A DNA stretch of 64,000 nucleotides from positions 62,001 through 126,000 of the forward strand of contig CAYFHO010000004.1 in NCBI GenBank assembly GCA_964342825.1, given 5' to 3'. A program made the translations under genes and the position numbers. Source of the stretch: AAA164-E04 sp964342825. GTDB taxonomy: Bacteria; Verrucomicrobiota; Verrucomicrobiia; Limisphaerales; AAA164-E04. Numbering within the stretch: position 1 is the first letter of the stretch; every line of letters begins with the position of its first letter. Below the pieces are notes generated by a model. It did no database searches, was not told where the DNA came from, and saw nothing but the letters and a program-made list of their open reading frames with translations. Shown here piece by piece: positions 9,001 to 17,356 of the stretch.

Positions 9001-10309
9001 CGGCCTTTACCCAATCGAAATCGCCTACTTCAATGGTGACTGGACCAACGATGCCGGTGAACATGGTGGAGCGAACCTCGATGTCACTGCTGATGGAAAC
9101 CCAATCCCAGGACAGATCCTTTACGGAGCCTCAGACCTGGGAGCGACCTCCATTGCGGCTTCCTCGATAGCCAGTGAGGCCGGCGACGCCGGATTGCATG
9201 GTGCGTATTGGACAACAGAACCCAAGGGACTTGAGTTTGGTGAAGGAGGTCAAGGCCCCCTCTTCCAGACAGTTCCTGGTGATGATCATGGGTTGATGAT
9301 GTTCGGAACCTTGCCTCAAGGCAGATTCATATCAACCGACATCAACTATACCGGACACAATGACTTGACACCCATTCTCGAATGGTTGGGTGCCGACTCT
9401 GCCTCCTTTGTTGGAAGAGAAGGCAATTTGGACGATGGATTGTTTCAGTTCACCGGATTCATCAACATCACGGAAGCAGGTCAACATTCTTTCAGCAGTT
9501 CATCTGATGATGGATCGGTGGTTAGAATCGGCAACCAGGTCGTTATCAACAACGACGGAGGACATGGCCAACCTGGCCCCGCCCCTGATGGCAGTGCCTT
9601 TTTCCCTGTCCCTGGCTTGTATCCCATTGAAGTTGCCTACTTCAATGGTGATTGGACCAACGATGCCGGGGATCATGGTGGTGCCAATATTGAAATGACC
9701 ATGAACGGCGGAAGCCTCGCCGGCCATATATTCCAGCCACTTGGAGGTCTGGGCCCCATCGATCAGGGAAGCAGCCTTGCCATTGGTTGGGTCGACGGAA
9801 ACATCGTCATTGAATTCGAAGGTGAATTGGCTAGTGCAGATAATGTGACCGGCCCATACACTTTGATTGAAGGTGCAACCTCTCCATTCACTGTTACGGC
9901 AGACCAAGCTTCTAAATTCTATCGCATTGGTGCTGGAGGCCAAACGGTCGCAGTGTTGCTTGACGGCATGCAAGAAGTACCATCCGTCGCAACTGGCGCA
10001 AAAGGCTCCGGAACCATAACGGTGGACGGAACCATGTTGACCATCAATGTGAAGTATCACGGACTGGAGTCTGATTTTGCCGCAGCGCATATTCATGGCC
10101 CCGCCGATCGTGGCGCAAACGCGGGCGTTCTCGTTCCTATCAGCACCCCAGAACTCCATCAAGCCGATGGTGCACGCGCGGGAAGCTTTACAGGAAGCGT
10201 TGAAATTTCAGCTGAAGCTGCAACTGCGATTTTGGAAGGTCGTGCTTATATCAACATTCATACAAGTGACAATGGAGGCGGAGAGATACGCGGACAAACC
10301 ATTCCTTGA
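6089..10309 (+). CDS. Secreted multidomain protein: two CBM9-like domains, PA14-like domains, CHRD domain
   Basis: A 1406-residue exported protein with a clear signal peptide (MFKYKHLLLTVAAALSL, cleavage likely after VSA near residue 23). Two nearly identical sugar-binding-type domains resembling CBM9/DOMON-like folds fill about residues 25-255 and 256-490, each with PIVLDGDLSEW-like and NSAWNGDSVQLMIAN segments. After an Ig-like linker come a PA14-like domain (about 600-810) and two strongly similar PA14-like modules (about 835-1015 and 1030-1215), each with SDDGS and YFNGDWTNDAG. The last 115 residues are a CHRD domain (LDGMQEVPSV, AAHIHGPA, GEIRGQT). Carbohydrate binding at the cell surface is a reasonable inference. 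No catalytic domain is seen. A strong terminator follows, so it is probably transcribed alone. Confidence 0.85.
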   Translation: MFKYKHLLLTVAAALSLQCTVSANNIEEGKEFYTAIKAPSPIVLDGDLSEWRGAMLVSDPGFHHPENRPEGDDGQLIIHEEWQGGTWEGPDDHTSAVRVVYDDDNIYFGFTVTDDYHENAANSAWNGDSVQLMIANEARDTQVALYNYALGGIETELGDIIVNHEAGPAAAAGATPTEAVVKRDTASKTTTYEIKLPKDTLGLTELKGGVRFGLGMAINDGDEATPGQKGFGGLGVHSVVHGKNPEQTALVTLATANNIEPGKEYYFANALRNPADFVLDGELTEWSGIPVLSDPRFFFPEASGRDGALVLHEEWQGGTWEGPDDQTSAIQIAYDENNLYFGFTVTDDYHENAANSAWNGDSVQLMIANANQDTQIALYNYALGGTESEIGDIIVNHEAGPAAAAGATPTEAVVKRNTETKTTTYEIKLPKETLGFDTLELGTQFGLGMAINDGDEETPGQKGWGGLGVHSIVHGKDPDQTALVTLGIGGASDRIFISAVNVSINSFSFRVTNLGESIVDPDSAKLTINGSEVPLTSSANSNSFDFIYTTENFEPNTVIDYTIEVSDTNGNVVPDAGILTSPSFGLLRSTMLATDVDTSMRGFVYKVWQTDLFNHGNSISEVTGILESPPNDIDGSTLLNDAFKEEVGPASGAGVEADHLLQFEIPSVINLNAYQGGVDLGNFQPDDQMPGVPGAFGSFDGVAVEIMTFVDFPEGLLTMGVNSDDGFQLEIGHIGDPRVMVAGKFEGGRGSSDTTFLMDVREAGIYPVRLVYFSQGGEASLELFTLNDAGERVLLNDTDNGGLAAYRVGTVPDYIDPIPEPTVTILPLEGAPAVGTGLDGRYWQAEPKAIANLQDMGGDLDIGLEIINSWYPTGTFKATGLSFQGGNDLTPIQEWLQDDGESYVGTDGNLDDGVLSFTGYIRIDNPGEVAIRSASDDGSIIWIAGEKVVDNDGSHGAPGPAPDGTYNFEVAGLYPIEIAYFNGDWTNDAGEHGGANLDVTADGNPIPGQILYGASDLGATSIAASSIASEAGDAGLHGAYWTTEPKGLEFGEGGQGPLFQTVPGDDHGLMMFGTLPQGRFISTDINYTGHNDLTPILEWLGADSASFVGREGNLDDGLFQFTGFINITEAGQHSFSSSSDDGSVVRIGNQVVINNDGGHGQPGPAPDGSAFFPVPGLYPIEVAYFNGDWTNDAGDHGGANIEMTMNGGSLAGHIFQPLGGLGPIDQGSSLAIGWVDGNIVIEFEGELASADNVTGPYTLIEGATSPFTVTADQASKFYRIGAGGQTVAVLLDGMQEVPSVATGAKGSGTITVDGTMLTINVKYHGLESDFAAAHIHGPADRGANAGVLVPISTPELHQADGARAGSFTGSVEISAEAATAILEGRAYINIHTSDNGGGEIRGQTIP
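6150..7555 (+). repeat. Tandem intragenic duplication encoding two CBM9-like domains
   Basis: About 700 bases are duplicated head to tail within the gene (roughly 6150-6855 and 6856-7555). Both copies encode NNIE-GKE-Y at their start and share long identical peptide stretches such as HEEWQGGTWEGPDD and ENAANSAWNGDSVQL. The DNA copies differ mainly at third codon positions, so the duplication is not recent. Boundaries are approximate. Confidence 0.8.
8595..9735 (+). repeat. Tandem intragenic duplication encoding two PA14-like modules
   Basis: Two modules of about 550 bases (roughly 8595-9130 and 9185-9735) encode closely similar PA14-like domains. Shared landmarks are L-G-YW-EPK at the start, NDLTPI-EWL, GNLDDG, SDDGS and YPIE-AYFNGDWTNDAG near the end. 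Boundaries are by eye. Confidence 0.75.
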
Positions 10310-10346
10310 ATGAATTAGGAATTGAATTCCACAAAAAATTCAGCAC

Positions 10347-10382
10347 GCCGCCTCTCCTCGTTTGGGAGAGGCGGCTTTTTTC
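10347..10382 (+). terminator. Strong Rho-independent terminator
   Basis: An 11-bp GC-rich stem (10347-10357 pairing with 10365-10375, GCCGCCTCTCC with GGAGAGGCGGC) encloses a 7-base loop and is followed by seven T residues (10376-10382). It lies 38 bases after the stop of the large secreted protein gene. Confidence 0.93.
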
Positions 10383-10533
10383 GGAATGAATTGGAGAAGG
10401 GTCAATCTTGGACTTTATTTAATCGCCCCTGTTCAATGCTGAAATGTAACCATTATTTTCCACCCAAAACCGTGAACTCTCAGCAGTGAAATGCTTCCTT
10501 GCCTCCCCCTAAGAACTGATCGTTCATAAAAAA

Positions 10534-12294
10534 ATGAAAACTAAACCATCACATGATAACCGCTATAAATTGGCTGGACGCTTCCTGAGCCAATTGGTAA
10601 TCACTATCATTCTTGGGATTGGCCAGAGTGGATGCGGAAATCATTCGCCTGTCACCAAAAAGGAAAAATCAAACTCACTACCGCAATTATTCTCTGATAA
10701 AACAACACAAACTGGCATCACATTTATTCACCAATCAGGAGATCCTGAGGATTATTTCATGCCCCGCAGCCTAGGATCTGGAACCGCTATTTTCGACTAT
10801 AATCTGGATGGATTAATGGACATCTACTGTCTGCAAAATGCGGGCCCCAACTCTGGAATCCATAACCAACTTTTCAAACAAAACCAGGATGGAACCTTTG
10901 AGGATGTTTCGGAAAAATCGGGTCTTAATGTCGATGGCTACAACATGGGCGTTGCCATTGGGGACATCTCGAATGACGGTTACCCCGACGTGTTGGTGAC
11001 GGGCTATCAATCAACTCGTTTGTTTATCAATGTAGCGGGAACAAAATTTCAAGAAGTTACCAAAACGGCCGGCATCGATAATCCGGGCTGGGGCACATCG
11101 GCAAGCTTCCTGGATTTTGATCGCAATGGTTGGTTGGACATCGTGATTGCCAATTACATTGAATATGCACCGAGTGTAGAATGCACGGGTAAAGATGGTA
11201 AAAGAGAGTTTTGTGGACCCGATGGTTTTCCTTCGGCCACCCCTCAACTTTATCGCAACTTGGGGGAAAACCATCGTTTTGAAGATGTAACCGGTGCTTC
11301 TGGATTGGCTCGCCACCCGGGCCCCGGATTGGGTGTTGTCTGCCTTGATTTCAATGGGGATCACTGGGTGGATATTTTCTTTGCTGATGATGCGAAACCC
11401 AATCGCCTTTTTATCAACCAGCAAAATGGAACATTTCATGAAGAGGCTCTTAAGCGAGGTCTGGCACTGGACGCCATGGGGCACACGAAAGCAAACATGG
11501 GCGTGGCGATTGGCGATGTCGACAACAATCACATGGTGGATATTTTTGTGACTCACCTGGCTACCGAACGACACACTTTATGGCACCAGGAGGCCCCAGG
11601 AATTTTCTCTGATCGAACTTCTTCGTTTGGATTAAACCAATCTGTATGGCGAGGGACAGGTTTTGGTACTGTGATGGCAGATTTGGATAATGACTCCGAT
11701 ATGGATATCGCTTTTGTGAATGGAGACATTCGAGCTAATAAAGAAGATGCCTCAAAAAATCAACACAACTTAAATCCATTCTGGTCAAAGTATGCTCAAA
11801 AAAACCAATTATTTTTAAACGATGGCAACAGGAAATTATCCGACGTCTCGGAAAGCAATCCGTCCTTTTGCGGTGAACCCAATGTTGGCCGTGGACTTTC
11901 AGTCGGGGATCTCAATAATGATGGTTTTCTAGATATGATCATCTCAAGCATTGGCTCCCCTATCAAAATACTTTACGGACAATCACCCCCAAACAACCAC
12001 TGGCTGAGCATTAGAGTTACCGACCCCGAGCATGGAAACCGTTATGATTACGGTGCCGAAGTTACTGTCATTTCAGAAAGCAACCGTTGGCGTCAATGGC
12101 TGAACCCCGGAGGAAGTTACTTATGCTCCCACGATCCCAGATTGCACTTTGGGCTGGGGCCTCATTCCCAAGTCGATCGGATTGAAGTGGCCTGGTCCGA
12201 TGGAACCAAGGAACAGTTTAGCGGAGCAGTCATGAATACCATCATAAGCATTGAAAAAGGTTCTGGAAGCAACCAGCCAAAATCCAACCCGTAG
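10534..12294 (+). CDS. CRTAC1-family FG-GAP/UnbV lipoprotein
   Basis: A 586-residue protein with an N-terminal membrane segment (QLVITIILGIGQ) ending in SGC near residue 34, which fits a lipoprotein lipobox. This suggests a membrane-anchored periplasmic or surface protein. The body has FG-GAP/VCBS repeats with Asp-loops (FDYNLDGLMDI, DISNDGYPDV, DFDRNGWLDI, DLDNDSDMDI, DLNNDGFLDM), and the C-terminus is an ASPIC/UnbV domain at about residues 489-580 (NHWLSIRV, LNPGGSYLCSHDPRLHFGLG, VAWSDGTKEQF). Length and order match the compact CRTAC1 type. It sits directly before a TPR-protein gene on the same strand, a pairing often seen for this family in PVC and Acidobacteria genomes. Function is not established. 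Confidence 0.87.
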   Translation: MKTKPSHDNRYKLAGRFLSQLVITIILGIGQSGCGNHSPVTKKEKSNSLPQLFSDKTTQTGITFIHQSGDPEDYFMPRSLGSGTAIFDYNLDGLMDIYCLQNAGPNSGIHNQLFKQNQDGTFEDVSEKSGLNVDGYNMGVAIGDISNDGYPDVLVTGYQSTRLFINVAGTKFQEVTKTAGIDNPGWGTSASFLDFDRNGWLDIVIANYIEYAPSVECTGKDGKREFCGPDGFPSATPQLYRNLGENHRFEDVTGASGLARHPGPGLGVVCLDFNGDHWVDIFFADDAKPNRLFINQQNGTFHEEALKRGLALDAMGHTKANMGVAIGDVDNNHMVDIFVTHLATERHTLWHQEAPGIFSDRTSSFGLNQSVWRGTGFGTVMADLDNDSDMDIAFVNGDIRANKEDASKNQHNLNPFWSKYAQKNQLFLNDGNRKLSDVSESNPSFCGEPNVGRGLSVGDLNNDGFLDMIISSIGSPIKILYGQSPPNNHWLSIRVTDPEHGNRYDYGAEVTVISESNRWRQWLNPGGSYLCSHDPRLHFGLGPHSQVDRIEVAWSDGTKEQFSGAVMNTIISIEKGSGSNQPKSNP

Positions 12295-12384
12295 CTCCGG
12301 CGGATATAATGGGTTATTGAACATCGCCTTGATTACACTTAGGATAGTTGACATTCCAATCTGAAGCAAAAGTGTGGATCACCA

Positions 12385-13719
12385 ATGACAAAGAAACAAA
12401 AAAACATAGACATCAATAAGAAGCGTACATCCCTGCCCTACTTTGCTTTTGTGATCGTCTTTCTTGTCGTTCTGGTTTCTTTGAAGCTTCTAGATCGGGA
12501 AAACCGCGCCCCTGCCCAGCCCACACTACCAAAAGCAGACCTAACCGGCGTGGACAACATGATCGTAAATGCAATACGAGCTGCCGAAAAACGTGTCATT
12601 GCAGCTCCATTATCAGCTCAATCCTGGGGCGAATTGGGAATCATATATTGGGTAAATGAAATGGATCAACCAGGCCGGGAGTGCTTAAAGAAAGCCGAGG
12701 AGTTGGAACCCAAGGAAGGAAAATGGATTTATTTTCAGGGCCTCACTTTCCTGCCAGAAGATATCAATAATGCCATTCCTTTGATTGAAAAGGCAGCTGA
12801 CCTCTTGGATAAAGAATCTTATGCCCCCCGATTGCGTCTGGCAAATATACTGAGCGAAGACGGTCAAATGAACGAGGCGAAACCGCATTACATAAAAACA
12901 AAAAATTACCACGCGGACCTACCGATGGCTGATTTTGGACTGGGAAGGATCGCCATGGCCAACGGGGAATTAACAGAGGCAATTCAGCATTTTAATCAAT
13001 GTAAGGATCATGCTTACACAAAAAAGGCGGCCAATAGTGCACTGGCAACTTTATATTTGCGTAATGACCAAAAGGAACTTGCTGATGCCGCTCAAAATAC
13101 TGCTGATTCCATAGCTGATGATGCTAAGTGGCCTGATCCTTTCATTGATGAGGCCAGCAAATATAAATTGGGGCTGACCGCCTGGTTGGATAGTGCGGGT
13201 AAATTGGTTCGTCGAGGCCAGTATACCAGCGCACAGCCAATTATCGAAAACATCATTAAAAACTACCCTGAGACAGGTCAGGCCTATATTTATTTGGCCA
13301 AAATTCACCTGTCGGAACACAAATATACTGAGGCTGAGAAAGCATTACTGAACGCAATAAAATTCGAACCCAGCTCAGTGGAAGCACGGGTTCAACTCGG
13401 CGTTGCTCTCATGTGGCAAAAGCGATTCAGCGAATCCATTGTCCAATTGAAAGAAGCTATTGATCAATCCCCTGATCTCGCAGAAGCTCACTACAACCTT
13501 GGACTCAGTCTGGCTTCGAACAACCAACTGCAGGCTGCTGCGGATGCCTTCACGAATGCCATACGACTCAAACCTGGTTTACCGGATTCATATATCGGTC
13601 TGGCAACTATTTTTCTTCAGGCAGGCCAAAAACAGGAAGCGCTTCTAACACTGGAAAAAGCACTGAAAATTGCACCCAATCATCCGCGAGTTAAAAGCAT
13701 GTTAGGTCAATTGCGCTGA
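12385..13719 (+). CDS. Membrane-anchored tetratricopeptide-repeat protein
   Basis: A 444-residue protein. A basic N-terminus (MTKKQKNIDINKKRTS) is followed by one transmembrane helix (YFAFVIVFLVVLVSLKLL, about residues 19-36), so the bulk should lie outside the cytoplasmic membrane. The rest is built of TPR-type helix pairs. The clearest are in the C-terminal third, for example AYIYLAKIHLSEHKYTEAEK, AEAHYNLGLSLASNNQLQAA and PDSYIGLATIFLQAGQKQEA. TPR arrays mediate protein-protein contacts. The neighbouring upstream CRTAC1-type gene suggests the two products work together, which is inference from synteny only. About 90 bases separate the two genes. Confidence 0.85.
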   Translation: MTKKQKNIDINKKRTSLPYFAFVIVFLVVLVSLKLLDRENRAPAQPTLPKADLTGVDNMIVNAIRAAEKRVIAAPLSAQSWGELGIIYWVNEMDQPGRECLKKAEELEPKEGKWIYFQGLTFLPEDINNAIPLIEKAADLLDKESYAPRLRLANILSEDGQMNEAKPHYIKTKNYHADLPMADFGLGRIAMANGELTEAIQHFNQCKDHAYTKKAANSALATLYLRNDQKELADAAQNTADSIADDAKWPDPFIDEASKYKLGLTAWLDSAGKLVRRGQYTSAQPIIENIIKNYPETGQAYIYLAKIHLSEHKYTEAEKALLNAIKFEPSSVEARVQLGVALMWQKRFSESIVQLKEAIDQSPDLAEAHYNLGLSLASNNQLQAAADAFTNAIRLKPGLPDSYIGLATIFLQAGQKQEALLTLEKALKIAPNHPRVKSMLGQLR

Positions 13720-13823
13720 GTAATGTGAGGCAACTTAACTGGTCAAATTTACCCATTGCAGCACATATGGAAGGATTTGATCATTGATTCCCCAAGGAAA
13801 CAATCGGCATAGTTTCAAATCAT

Positions 13824-15440
13824 ATGAATAAAGCAAACCGAGATTTGGCCTTGGTGGGAGCAGGTTACTGGGGAAAGAATCTGGCCAGAAATTTCTTAAA
13901 CCTGGATTGCTTGCACACCCTTTGCGACACCAACAGAGAAATTCTGCAAACCTACAATGAAGGTTATGAAGAAGTCCAAAGGGTGACAGATTTCGACGCT
14001 GTGCTGGCTAATTCTGACATTAAGAAAATTGCCATCGCCGCTCCTGCCAGCCTGCACTTTCGCCTCGCTTCAGCAGCTATCAAAGCTGGAAAAGATGTCT
14101 TTGTGGAAAAACCGATCTGCCTGGACCTTGAAGAAGGGGAGACGCTCATTCGACTGGCCAATGAACGAGATCGCATTTTAATGGTGGGGCACCTTTTGCA
14201 TTATCACCCATGCATTCAAAGACTCAAAGAATTGATTGCGGACGGAACCATTGGAAAACTTCATTACATCACTTCTAACCGATTGAATTTGGGTAAATTC
14301 AGACGTGAAGAAAATGCCCTGTGGAGTTTTGCCCCACATGATATCTCGGTGATTCTAGGACTGGCTGGAAACACACCCCCCAGCTCCGTTGCCTGCCATG
14401 GCGGCAATTACCTGGCAGCCAATGTCGCTGACACCACACTAACCATCCTGAAATTCTCTTCAGGCCTTCAAGCCCATGTCTATGTCAGTTGGCTCAATCC
14501 TTTCAAGGAACAAAAGTTAACGGTTGTCGGTTCAAATGGAATGGCAGTTTTTGACGATACAAAACCATGGGAAGAAAAACTGACCCTCTTTGAAAAATAC
14601 CTTACTTGGGAAAATGGTTTTATTCCAACACCCAACCGGGAAACCGCCACTTCCATCAAAGTGGAACAGAAGGAACCACTCAAAGAAGAATGCCAGCATT
14701 TTATCAAGTGTTGTGATGATCGTAGCTCACCCCTGACTGATGGATTGGAAGGATTAGGCGTTTTAAATGTATTGAAGGCAGCACAGGAAAGCCTGGATTC
14801 CAATGGCCAAAATGTTTCCCTAAATACCGTTCAATCGGATCTTGCCGAAAATAATGCGCCCACCATTCACCCATCAGCAATTGTGGATGATGGTGCACAG
14901 ATTGGTGATTCAACCCGAGTTTGGCATTTTGCACATGTTTGTGGAGGAGCAATCATCGGCAGGGAATGTTCGCTGGGACAGAATGTTTTTGTGGGGAACC
15001 GAGTTAAGATTGGCAACCGTGTCAAAATACAAAATAATGTATCCGTCTATGATGAAGTGACACTGGAGGACGATGTGTTTTGTGGACCAAGCATGGTATT
15101 TACCAACGTTTACAACCCCCGCTCTGCGGTGAACAGAAAAGCCGAATACAAAAAAACACTCGTACGAGAAGGAGCCACACTGGGAGCCAATTCAACCATT
15201 GTTTGCGGAATAACCGTCGGGAAAAATGCATTCATCGGTGCTGGTGCTGTGGTGAACAAAGATGTTCCAGATTATGCCTTGATGGTAGGAGTGCCAGCTA
15301 AACAAATTGGTTGGATGAGCGCTCATGGTGAACAACTCAACCTTCCACTGGAAGGCAACGGAGAATGCATTTGTCCGCACACCGGGGATAGATACGAGTT
15401 GGTCAATGGTTCGATTAAAAGACATGCTGGCACCCATTGA
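13824..15440 (+). CDS. Fusion of Gfo/Idh/MocA sugar-nucleotide dehydrogenase (WlbA/WbpB-like) and left-handed beta-helix acetyltransferase (WbpD/WlbB-like)
   Basis: 538 residues with two enzymes in one chain. Residues 1-about 335 form an NAD(P)-binding Gfo/Idh/MocA oxidoreductase: VGAGYWGKNLARNF is the Rossmann loop, EKPICLDLEEGE (near 95) is the family EKP motif, and APHDISVILGL carries the catalytic-type His. From about residue 346 begins a hexapeptide-repeat N-acetyltransferase of the WbpD/WlbB type (HPSAIVDDGAQIGDSTRVWH, SLGQNVFVGN, NNVSVYDEVTLEDDVF, GVPAKQIGWMS). It ends in a short Cys-containing tail (CICPHTGDRYELVNG). In the UDP-2,3-diacetamido-sugar pathway these are separate proteins, oxidising and acetylating a UDP-GlcNAc-derived uronate on either side of an aminotransferase. 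A DegT aminotransferase is encoded 2 kb away. The exact substrate is inferred. Confidence 0.9.
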   Translation: MNKANRDLALVGAGYWGKNLARNFLNLDCLHTLCDTNREILQTYNEGYEEVQRVTDFDAVLANSDIKKIAIAAPASLHFRLASAAIKAGKDVFVEKPICLDLEEGETLIRLANERDRILMVGHLLHYHPCIQRLKELIADGTIGKLHYITSNRLNLGKFRREENALWSFAPHDISVILGLAGNTPPSSVACHGGNYLAANVADTTLTILKFSSGLQAHVYVSWLNPFKEQKLTVVGSNGMAVFDDTKPWEEKLTLFEKYLTWENGFIPTPNRETATSIKVEQKEPLKEECQHFIKCCDDRSSPLTDGLEGLGVLNVLKAAQESLDSNGQNVSLNTVQSDLAENNAPTIHPSAIVDDGAQIGDSTRVWHFAHVCGGAIIGRECSLGQNVFVGNRVKIGNRVKIQNNVSVYDEVTLEDDVFCGPSMVFTNVYNPRSAVNRKAEYKKTLVREGATLGANSTIVCGITVGKNAFIGAGAVVNKDVPDYALMVGVPAKQIGWMSAHGEQLNLPLEGNGECICPHTGDRYELVNGSIKRHAGTH

Positions 15441-15470
15441 ACCCCATATCAGGCTTAGATTGAATCCATC

Positions 15471-15977
15471 ATGAAATCGCACGGAACAGGATCCGGTCCA
15501 TGGAATTTTTCAAAGATTGGATCAGATGTCATCATCGAAAATCAAGCCTTGGTGTTTCACCCGGAAAATATCCTGATTGGTAACAACGTATATATTGGTC
15601 ACCAGACCATCCTCAAAGGCTATTACAAGAATCAGTTGATCATCGAAGACGGAGTATGGATAGGGCAACAGTGCTTTCTGCATTCTGCAGGTGGCATCCA
15701 TATAGAAGCAAACGTGGGCATCGGCCCGGGAGTAAAAATCCTCACCAGTAATCATACAGACAACAATCCAAAGATCCCCATCATGCACCATCAGGTAGAG
15801 ATGAAACCGGTTAAGATTGGGGAAGGATCTGATATTGGCGTCGGAGCAATCATTCTGCCTGGTATCGAGCTTGGAAAGGGCGTTCAAGTTGGGGCGGGTG
15901 CTGTTGTGTCACGTTCGTTCCCCCCGGGATCTGTCATAGCAGGTGTCCCGGCCAGGATAATGCGCACTCGATTCTGA
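15471..15977 (+). CDS. Hexapeptide-repeat (LbH) acyltransferase
   Basis: 168 residues made almost wholly of left-handed beta-helix hexapeptide repeats (IGNNVYIGHQTIL, IEDGVWIGQQCFL, IEANVGIGPGVKIL). They are followed by the typical closing turn VGAGAVVSRSFPPGSVIAGVPARIM seen in WcaF/NodL/maltose-acetyltransferase-like enzymes (quoted in part: the closing VPARI motif at about 158-162). The catalytic His candidate is in TSNHTDN. Such enzymes O- or N-acetylate sugars of surface polysaccharides with acetyl-CoA. It lies 30 bases after the fused dehydrogenase/acetyltransferase and 10 bases before a glycosyltransferase gene, so the three are probably one transcription unit modifying the same glycan. 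Confidence 0.85.
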   Translation: MKSHGTGSGPWNFSKIGSDVIIENQALVFHPENILIGNNVYIGHQTILKGYYKNQLIIEDGVWIGQQCFLHSAGGIHIEANVGIGPGVKILTSNHTDNNPKIPIMHHQVEMKPVKIGEGSDIGVGAIILPGIELGKGVQVGAGAVVSRSFPPGSVIAGVPARIMRTRF

Positions 15978-15987
15978 ACCGGCAATA

Positions 15988-17346
15988 ATGACTGAAGGGA
16001 ATCATTCATCATCGACCTTACCTCTCGAAGGCAAAACGATTTTCGTCGGACCTCAAGACATAGCGTGTTTTGCCTCCAGGATTGCAGAAGGATTAGCGGA
16101 GGGAGGCGCCCATGTTTTACTATATCGCCAGGTGGTAGAGCCCTTTCATCCCGTTCTGAATTATCACTCCAATATCAAATTACTTTTTAACGAAAGCATC
16201 AAGGAAGCATCGAGGAAGTTCAGTGAGAACAAAAAAGGAAAATGGATCGCTAGATTCATGCTTGGGCTGTTCAAGTTGGGGGCTTTTTTTCAGGCGCTTT
16301 TGAAGGTAGACGCTTGCATTTTTATCGGAGGCAGAGGATTCATAGGCTTTCCACTCGATTACTGGCTGTTGAGATGTTTTGGTAAAAAAGTCATTCACAT
16401 CTATATCGGGACAGCTTCGCGTCCCCGATATCTTTCAGGATTCGCGCGTGATATTCTTAAATCGAAACAACCATCAAAAAAACAGGTTCAAAAATTGGCC
16501 AAGCGAGTCAAGCGCCAGTCAAATCGCGTAAAAGCTATTGCCAAATTTGCATCCATCGTTATCGAAAACCCATTGTGCGGCCACTTTCATCCGAAGCCCT
16601 TTATCAATTACTTTCAATTAGGCGTACCCGTCGGAACGTATTTTGACCAGCCCGACCACCATCAGCCTGAAAAACCGGACAAATCTCCAACTAGAATTTT
16701 CCATTGTCCTTCAGCCCCGGAAGTCAAAGGAACACATGCAATTGATGAGGCCGTGGAAAACCTGAAGAAAGAAGGGCACGCGTTAAATTATGTCAAGCGC
16801 TCAGGCATCCCTCATCCAGAAGTTCTAAAAGAGATCACTCAGGCTGACTTTGTGATAGACCAGCTTTATTCAGACGCACCTCTGGCCGGTTTTGCCACAG
16901 AGGCAATTGCTCTGGGTAAAAACGCTATCGTTGGAGGGTATGGGTGGCAACTATTGAAAAGTAGCCTGCCTGAAGAATTATTTCCTGCGAATGCCACCTG
17001 TCATCCAGAGCAAATCGAATCTCAAATACTGTCATTGGTTCATTCACCTGCCAAATCCCGACAAATGGCCGAAGAAGCAAAATCATTTTTGAATAAAGAA
17101 TGGAATGGATTGGCATTCTCCAGGCGAATCCTAATGCTATTAGCAGACGAAATTCCCGATGACTGGTGGATCCAGCCTAAGGAGATTCAATATATGCACG
17201 GAATGGGTTTAAATGAGGAAGAGGTCAGGTCTATCATTAAACTAATGGTTGAGCAGGGGGGAGAATCTTCCTTGTGCCTTGATCATATTCCGGAGCTGAG
17301 AAGCAGGATGGTCCGCTTTGCCCAGGGAGCCAAGGCAGATTACTAA
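15988..17346 (+). CDS. Putative GT-B fold glycosyltransferase
   Basis: 452 residues with no strong close family recognised, but the outline fits a GT-B glycosyltransferase. The N-terminal domain starts TIFVGPQDIACFASRIAEGL and carries ACIFIGGRGFIGFPLDYWL. The C-terminal domain starts near residue 230 (TRIFHCPSAPEVKGTHAIDE), followed by QADFVIDQLYSDAPLAGFATEAIALGK, which resembles the acceptor/donor-binding E-x7-E region of GT4 enzymes (partial match). A basic stretch at about 150-195 (KSKQPSKKQVQKLAKRVKRQ) may contact membrane or anionic polymer. It follows two sugar-modifying genes on the same strand and converges with the DegT aminotransferase gene 10 bases away. The transferred sugar is unknown. 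Confidence 0.65.
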   Translation: MTEGNHSSSTLPLEGKTIFVGPQDIACFASRIAEGLAEGGAHVLLYRQVVEPFHPVLNYHSNIKLLFNESIKEASRKFSENKKGKWIARFMLGLFKLGAFFQALLKVDACIFIGGRGFIGFPLDYWLLRCFGKKVIHIYIGTASRPRYLSGFARDILKSKQPSKKQVQKLAKRVKRQSNRVKAIAKFASIVIENPLCGHFHPKPFINYFQLGVPVGTYFDQPDHHQPEKPDKSPTRIFHCPSAPEVKGTHAIDEAVENLKKEGHALNYVKRSGIPHPEVLKEITQADFVIDQLYSDAPLAGFATEAIALGKNAIVGGYGWQLLKSSLPEELFPANATCHPEQIESQILSLVHSPAKSRQMAEEAKSFLNKEWNGLAFSRRILMLLADEIPDDWWIQPKEIQYMHGMGLNEEEVRSIIKLMVEQGGESSLCLDHIPELRSRMVRFAQGAKADY

Positions 17347-17356
17347 TTCATAAAAA

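Noticed and set aside
9500..10162. Open frame of 220 codons on the minus strand inside the large secreted protein gene
   Set aside because: It lies fully antisense to a strong coding sequence with domain matches, and shows no recognisable motif.
11011..11574. Open frame of 187 codons on the minus strand inside the FG-GAP lipoprotein gene
   Set aside because: Antisense to repeated Asp-loop coding sequence, a common artefact of such repeats. No protein family visible.
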